DNA from: VRUE01 sp963747765
GTDB taxonomy: Bacteria; Actinomycetota; Thermoleophilia; Solirubrobacterales; 70-9
NCBI GenBank assembly: GCA_963747765.1
Contig: CAVVGH010000007.1
Coordinates: 372,001 to 436,000 of the forward strand
Direction: 5' to 3'
Length of the DNA: 64,000 nt
Shown here one piece after another: positions 59,736 through 64,000 of the stretch. Within the stretch, counting starts at the first letter, position 1. Every line of letters starts with the position of its first letter. The notes under the pieces were generated by a model. The model was not told where the DNA came from and did no database searches. It worked only from the letters and a program-made list of their open reading frames with translations. The position numbers were made by a program, and so were the translations under genes.

Positions 59736-60809
59736 TCAGGCGCCGGCCAGGACGTCGGCGATCCGCTCCGCCGCGTGGCCGTCCCACAGCGGCGGTGGCT
59801 CAGGGGTTCCGCCCGCCCGCTCCGCAAGAGCCGCCGGTATGCCCGCGATGGCGGTCGGATCGAGCCCCAGCAGCGTGTTCGTGCCGGCCCGGATCGTCAC
59901 CGGTCGCTCGGTGTTGTCGCGCAGCGTGAAGCAGGGAATGCCGAGATAGGTCGTCTCCTCCTGGATCCCGCCGGAGTCGGTGAGCACGGCTCCGGCATCG
60001 GCGAGCAGGGAGAGGAAGTCGATGTAGCCGAGCGGTTCGGAGAGCAGCAGCCCCGGGTGCTCGGCGCTGATCGCCTCCATCATCTTGCGGGTTCGCGGGT
60101 GGACCGGGAAGACGACCGGCATCTCACGGGCGAGCTCGGTGAGCTGGTGCATCGCCTCGGGCAGCAGCGGCCCGTCGACGAGGGCCGGCCGGTGCAGCGT
60201 GACGAGCAGGAACGAGCCCGGCTCGGCGCCAAGTCGCGCTGCAGTCCCGGCCGCCCGGAAGCGCTCTTCGAGCGCGACGAGGGTGTCGATCATCGTGTTG
60301 CCGACGAAGTGCATGCGCTCGTCGGAAATGCCCTCGGCGCGCAGATTCTCGATCGCCTCGTCGGAGTGCAGGAAGAGGTACTCGGAGAACTCGTCGGCGA
60401 CGATCCGGTTGACCTCCTCGGGCATGGTGCGGTCGAAGCTGCGCAGGCCGGACTCGATGTGCGCGACCGGGATCTGCATCTTCGCGGCGGTCAGCACGGC
60501 CGCAAGGGTCGAGTTGACGTCGCCGGGGACGATCACCAGGTCGGGCTGTTCCTGGCTCAGCACCGGCTCCAGTCGCTCCATCACCCAGGCCGTCTGCTGG
60601 GCGTGGCTTCCCGAGCCGACCTCGAGCATGTGGTCCGGCGCCGGCACCCCGAGCTCCTCGAGGAAGACCTCCGACATCAGCCGGTCGTAGTGCTGACCGG
60701 TGTGGACGATCGCGTGGGTGCCCTGGGGAAGGCGGGCTCGCAGTGCCGCCACAACCGGCGCGGTCTTGACGAAGTTCGGCCGGGTTCCAACGACGTAGAC
60801 GATGCGCAT
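59736..60809 (-). CDS. wecB: UDP-N-acetylglucosamine 2-epimerase (non-hydrolysing)
   Basis: 357 residues from ATG 60809 (MRIVYVVGTRPNFVK); the upstream extension is not family-like. Family motifs: HTGQHYDRLMSEVFLEEL, VPGDVNSTLAA, HIESGLRSFDRTMPEEVNR, LVTLHRPALVDG, then VLTDSGGIQEETTYLGIPC and TIRAGTN. It converts UDP-GlcNAc to UDP-ManNAc for envelope polysaccharides. It lies reversed inside what is usually the infC-rpmI-rplT operon. Confidence 0.94.
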   Translation of the reverse strand: MRIVYVVGTRPNFVKTAPVVAALRARLPQGTHAIVHTGQHYDRLMSEVFLEELGVPAPDHMLEVGSGSHAQQTAWVMERLEPVLSQEQPDLVIVPGDVNSTLAAVLTAAKMQIPVAHIESGLRSFDRTMPEEVNRIVADEFSEYLFLHSDEAIENLRAEGISDERMHFVGNTMIDTLVALEERFRAAGTAARLGAEPGSFLLVTLHRPALVDGPLLPEAMHQLTELAREMPVVFPVHPRTRKMMEAISAEHPGLLLSEPLGYIDFLSLLADAGAVLTDSGGIQEETTYLGIPCFTLRDNTERPVTIRAGTNTLLGLDPTAIAGIPAALAERAGGTPEPPPLWDGHAAERIADVLAGA

Positions 60810-60897
60810 CGGAGCGGCAGCGTATCCGCAGAGCAGCGCCCGGTGAGTGGGCGACGCCCGGCCAGGCGTCGCGTTCTGCTTCAATAGACGCCCTCCG

Positions 60898-61098
60898 ATG
60901 CCGAAGATGAAGACTCACTCAGGCGCTAAGAAGCGGTTCCGCAAGACCGCCAAGGGCAAGCTGCGCGGGCGGCGAGCCTACTCGAGCCACATCCTCGAGA
61001 AAAAGTCGCCGAAGCGCAAGCGCCAGATGGCGCGGCCCGTCGAGATTGCCCCCGCTGACACGAAGCGGGTCCGGACACTGCTCGGAGGCGGCAAGTGA
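60898..61098 (+). CDS. rpmI: 50S ribosomal protein L35
   Basis: 66 residues: MPKMKTHSGAKKRFRKTAKG then LRGRRAYSSHILEKKSPKRK, typical L35. ATG at 60898. Its stop overlaps the rplT GTG by 4 nt. Confidence 0.97.
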   Translation: MPKMKTHSGAKKRFRKTAKGKLRGRRAYSSHILEKKSPKRKRQMARPVEIAPADTKRVRTLLGGGK

Positions 61099-61454
61099 GC
61101 CGGGTCAAGCGCTCAGTCAACGCCCGCAAGAAGCGGCGCAAGGTGCTGAAGGAAGCGAAGGGCTACTACGGCCGCAAGCACTCCTCCTACCGCTTTGCGA
61201 AAGAGCAGGTGCAGCGGTCCGGGATGTACGCCTATCGCGACCGGCGCAACCGCAAGCGCGACTTCCGCAGGCTGTGGATCACCCGCATCAACGCCGCCGC
61301 GCGGCTGGAGGGCATGAGCTACTCCGAGCTGATCCACGGCCTCACAAAAGCCGAGGTCGAGGTCAACCGCAAGATGCTCGCCGAGATCGCAGTCTCAGAC
61401 CGCGATGCGTTTCGCCGATTCGTGGAGATCGCCCGGGAGGGTGCGGCCGCCTAG
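61095..61454 (+). CDS. rplT: 50S ribosomal protein L20
   Basis: 119 residues, GTG start (GTGA overlap with rpmI): KRSVNARKKRRKVLKEAKG, YGRKHSSYRFAKEQVQRSGM, then RLWITRINAAARLEGMSYSE. It binds 23S rRNA early in 50S assembly. A strong terminator follows within 30 bp. Confidence 0.97.
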   Translation: MSRVKRSVNARKKRRKVLKEAKGYYGRKHSSYRFAKEQVQRSGMYAYRDRRNRKRDFRRLWITRINAAARLEGMSYSELIHGLTKAEVEVNRKMLAEIAVSDRDAFRRFVEIAREGAAA

Positions 61455-61480
61455 CCGCAGCCGACACTCCACACTCCCGG

Positions 61481-61507
61481 GCGGGCCGTCTTCACGGCCC
61501 GCTTTTT
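61481..61507 (+). terminator. Rho-independent terminator behind rplT
   Basis: Stem gcgggccgt / acggcccgc with loop cttc (61481-61502), then ttttt. Confidence 0.93.
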
Positions 61508-61543
61508 CGTTCCAGGAGAAGATTCGAACCAACCGAATGTGAC

Positions 61544-62272
61544 ATGACGATGATCACCAGTCCCCAAAACGAGAAGCTGAAACTTGTCCGCAGGCTGCGC
61601 GAGCGCAAGCACCGCGAGCGCGAGGGGCTGTTCGTGACGGAGGGCGAGGACCTGGTCGAGGCCGGCTACGCGGCGGGTTGCAAGCCGCGCTTCGTGCTCT
61701 GCGCGGCGGGCAGCGGCTTGGACGGCGAGGAGGTCGAGCCGGAGCTTCTGGCAAGCATCTCCGCAATCGGCTCCGGCACGCGCGCGATTGGCGTCTGGCC
61801 GCAGCCGGCGGCCGGCGACGCTCCTGAGGCGCCGTGCGTGTACCTGCACGGCGTGGCGGACCCCGGCAACGTCGGCGCAATCATCCGCACCGTACACGCG
61901 CTGCTCGGAGGGAGCGTCGTCGCCGGGCCCGGCTGCGCGGACCCCTACGCGCCCAAGGCGGTGCGGGCAAGCATGGGCTCGATCTTCGCCCAGCCTCCCC
62001 TGCGGGAGGCGGTGGAGATGACGCCGGCGCCGCGCGCGGCTCTCGTCGCCCACGGTGGGGATGGGCTTGCCGCGCTTGGTCCGGCGGCGACGCTCTGCCT
62101 CGGGGCGGAGCGGGAGGGACTGCCGGCGTCGGTTCTGGAGCAGTGCGATCTACGGGTGACGGTTCCGCTGCGCCCCGGCGCGGCGGAGTCGCTGAACGTC
62201 GCCGCCGCAGCGGCCATCGCCTGCGAGCGGATATCGTCGCCCGCCATGCCGGGGGTGACGCCAGATGCTTGA
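61544..62272 (+). CDS. TrmH/SpoU-family RNA methyltransferase
   Basis: 242 residues (ATG 61544; ATG 61550 also possible). N-terminal substrate-binding part: ITSPQNEKLKLVRRLRERKH then REGLFVTEGEDLVEAGYAAG, typical of the TrmH/RlmB-like group next to pheS. The SPOUT domain has VADPGNVGAIIRTVHALLGG, LCLGAEREGLPASVLEQC and PLRPGAAESLNVAAAAAIAC (motifs 1-3). Probably a 2'-O-ribose methylase of rRNA or tRNA. Overlaps pheS by 8 nt. Confidence 0.92.
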   Translation: MTMITSPQNEKLKLVRRLRERKHREREGLFVTEGEDLVEAGYAAGCKPRFVLCAAGSGLDGEEVEPELLASISAIGSGTRAIGVWPQPAAGDAPEAPCVYLHGVADPGNVGAIIRTVHALLGGSVVAGPGCADPYAPKAVRASMGSIFAQPPLREAVEMTPAPRAALVAHGGDGLAALGPAATLCLGAEREGLPASVLEQCDLRVTVPLRPGAAESLNVAAAAAIACERISSPAMPGVTPDA

Positions 62273-63323
62273 GCGGGTCGAGGAGATCAGGCGGGACGCC
62301 GCCGCGGCGATCGCCGCGGCGGCGGGCACGACCGAGCTGGAGGAGCTGCGGGTCCGGCATCTGGGCCGCAAGGCGGAGCTGACGACGATTCTGCGCGGCA
62401 TCGCGGACCTGCCCCAGGAGGAGCGGGGCAAGGTCGGGCAGGCCGCCAATCGGGCGCGGGGGGAGCTGGAGGCGCTGATCGAGCGCCGCGCCGCCGAGCT
62501 CGATGCCGCCGAGTTGGAGTCGAAGCTCACCGCCGATTGGGTCGACGTCACCCTGCCCGGAGCCCCGCCGCGGCCGGCTGGCCACATCCACCTGATCACC
62601 CGCACCATGCGGCAGATCGAGGACGTGATGATCGGGCTCGGTTACCGGGTCGCCGAGGGGCCCGAGATCGAGCACGACTACTACAACTTCACGGCGCTCA
62701 ACCACCCGCCGGGCCACCCCGCGCGGATGCTCCAGGACACCTTCTACATCCAATCGCACCCCGACGAGCTGTTGCGCACGCACACCTCGCCGGTCCAGGT
62801 GCGCGCCATGGAGGCGCAGCCCCCGCCGATCTTCGTGATCGTCCCGGGCAAGGTCTACCGGCGCGACTCCGATGCGACCCACAGCCCGATGTTCCACCAG
62901 GTCGAGGGCCTCGCAATCGGCGAGGGAATCACGCTGGCCGACCTGCAGGGAACGCTGGAGGAGATGCTGCGGGCCATCTTCGGCGAGGCGCGCGAGGCCC
63001 GCATGCGGCCGCACTTCTTCCCGTTCACGGAGCCGAGCGTCGAGTTCGATGTCTCCTGCTTCCAGTGCGAGGGCAGCGGCGAGTTGGCCGGCGGCGAGCG
63101 CTGCAACCTCTGCAAGGGGATCGGCTGGATCGAGGTCGGCGGGGCGGGAATGGTCGACCCCAACGTGCTCGGCTTCGTCGAGCAAAACGGCTATGACCCC
63201 GAGCGCGTCCAGGGGTTCGCCTTTGGGATGGGGGTGGAGCGGATCGCGATGCTGCGCCACGGCGTGCCCGACCTGCGCCGCTTCTTCGACAACGACGTGC
63301 GCGTCCTGGAGCAGTTCCTATGA
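62265..63323 (+). CDS. pheS: Phenylalanyl-tRNA synthetase alpha subunit
   Basis: 352 residues. N-terminal coiled coil (EIRRDAAAAIAAAAGTTELE), then class II catalytic core: HPARMLQDTFYI, LLRTHTSPVQVRAMEAQPPP, VYRRDSDATHSPMFHQVEGL, HFFPFTEPSVEFDVSCFQC and FGMGVERIAMLRHGVPDLR. With PheT it forms the heterotetramer that charges tRNA-Phe. ATGA overlap with pheT. Confidence 0.97.
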   Translation: MLERVEEIRRDAAAAIAAAAGTTELEELRVRHLGRKAELTTILRGIADLPQEERGKVGQAANRARGELEALIERRAAELDAAELESKLTADWVDVTLPGAPPRPAGHIHLITRTMRQIEDVMIGLGYRVAEGPEIEHDYYNFTALNHPPGHPARMLQDTFYIQSHPDELLRTHTSPVQVRAMEAQPPPIFVIVPGKVYRRDSDATHSPMFHQVEGLAIGEGITLADLQGTLEEMLRAIFGEAREARMRPHFFPFTEPSVEFDVSCFQCEGSGELAGGERCNLCKGIGWIEVGGAGMVDPNVLGFVEQNGYDPERVQGFAFGMGVERIAMLRHGVPDLRRFFDNDVRVLEQFL

Positions 63324-64000
63324 GAGTCCCCTACGCATGGCTGCGCGAGTACTGCGATCCCGAGATCGGCGCCGCGGAGCTGGCCGAGCGGCTGGCGATG
63401 ACGGGCACCGAGGTGGAGCGGGTCACGGCGGTCGGGCCGCCCTCGGCCGTGGGCTTCGTGGTTGGTCGGGTGCTGAGCTGCGACCCACATCCCGACGCGG
63501 ACCGGCTCAGCGTTTGCGCGGTCGACACCGGCGACGGGGAGGGCCGGACGATCGTCTGCGGGGCGCCAAACGTCGCCGCGGGCCAGACCGTTCCGGTGGC
63601 TCTGCCCGGGGCAACGATGCCCGGTGGCCGGCAGCTGGGCGAGGCGAAGCTGCGCGGGGTGAGGTCCCAGGGGATGATCCTCTCGGCGGCCGAGCTGGAG
63701 ATCGCGGAGGAGTCGGCGGGCATCATGGTTCTCGAAGACGGCGCCGCCCCCGGATCGCCTCTCGCGGAGCTCCTGCCGTTGGCCGAGCCGGTGCTCGAGC
63801 TGGAGGTGACCCCCAACCGGGTCGACTGCTTTGGGATCTACGGGGTGGCGCGGGAGGTGCACGCGATCACCGCTGCGCCGCTGGCCCCGGAGCCCTGGGC
63901 GGAGGACGCGCCCGCCGAGGGCGAGGGCGAGGCGGGGGACTTTGCATCGGTGGCGGTCGAGGTGCCCGAGCTCTGCCCGCGCTTCACGGCCCGTGTCTTC
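63320..64000 (+). CDS. pheT: Phenylalanyl-tRNA synthetase beta subunit, N-terminal part
   Basis: Starts at the ATG overlapping the pheS stop: MRVPYAWLREYCDPEIGAAE. The tRNA-binding EMAP-like domain follows (VVGRVLSCDPHPDADRLSVC, IVCGAPNVAAGQTVPVALPG, RGVRSQGMILSAAELEI), then the B3/B4 start LEVTPNRVDCFGIYGVAREV. Runs off the window at 64000. Confidence 0.96.
   Translation, partial: MRVPYAWLREYCDPEIGAAELAERLAMTGTEVERVTAVGPPSAVGFVVGRVLSCDPHPDADRLSVCAVDTGDGEGRTIVCGAPNVAAGQTVPVALPGATMPGGRQLGEAKLRGVRSQGMILSAAELEIAEESAGIMVLEDGAAPGSPLAELLPLAEPVLELEVTPNRVDCFGIYGVAREVHAITAAPLAPEPWAEDAPAEGEGEAGDFASVAVEVPELCPRFTARVF

Overview
The window is 64 kb of GC-rich chromosomal DNA. Gene content and protein style (EF-G-like GTPase, FliA/WhiG-type sigma factor, type IV pilus cluster without a secretin, IF3 with an acidic tail, many GTG starts, GTGA/ATGA coupled genes) suggest an actinomycete-like bacterium, most like the Thermoleophilia/Solirubrobacterales. 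This placement is inference. No rRNA gene or CRISPR array was seen.

Left core (1-9.5 kb): end of ilvD, alpha/beta hydrolase, 5-formyl-THF cyclo-ligase-like protein, L,D-transpeptidase, XerC/D recombinase, FliA-like sigma factor with a three-copy 60-bp tail repeat, EF-G-like GTPase, RNase HI and a VOC protein, ending at tRNA-Gly(GCC).

Accessory island (9.57 to about 38.1 kb or beyond) inserted at the tRNA-Gly 3' half. It starts with a tyrosine integrase and an OLD-like ATPase-nuclease. Next comes a segment of about 21.6 kb bounded by near-identical inverted repeats of about 0.4 kb, each ending in a tRNA-Gly fragment. That segment holds (i) a HIT-kinase fusion coupled to a membrane-anchored helical protein, with a divergent second HIT gene; (ii) a TIR protein; (iii) a group II intron whose reverse transcriptase is split by a serine-recombinase element; (iv) a minus-strand operon Vsr - two winged-helix proteins - GHKL (paraMORC-like) ATPase - cytosine methyltransferase; (v) a SIR2-like protein; (vi) a RES-Xre toxin-antitoxin pair. 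A decayed second integrase and a VapBC-like pair follow.

Middle (38.9-42.2 kb): pRiA4b ORF-3-like protein, ECF sigma factor with a SnoaL-like tail, VOC protein, DHFR-like reductase, tRNA-Cys.

Pilus region (43.1-54.4 kb): a tightly overlapping run of pilin, PilB, PilT, PilC, PilM, PilN, PilO, an accessory protein and three minor-pilin-like proteins. Two adjacent minor pilins carry the same seven-blade Vgb-like propeller encoded by an almost identical 888-bp direct repeat. A 41-bp duplication at the pilM/pilN joint has created a mini-cistron. The run ends at a strong terminator.

Right core (54.6-64 kb): tRNA-Val, a polytopic membrane protein, thrS, infC, a reversed UDP-GlcNAc 2-epimerase, rpmI, rplT, an RNA methyltransferase, pheS and the start of pheT.
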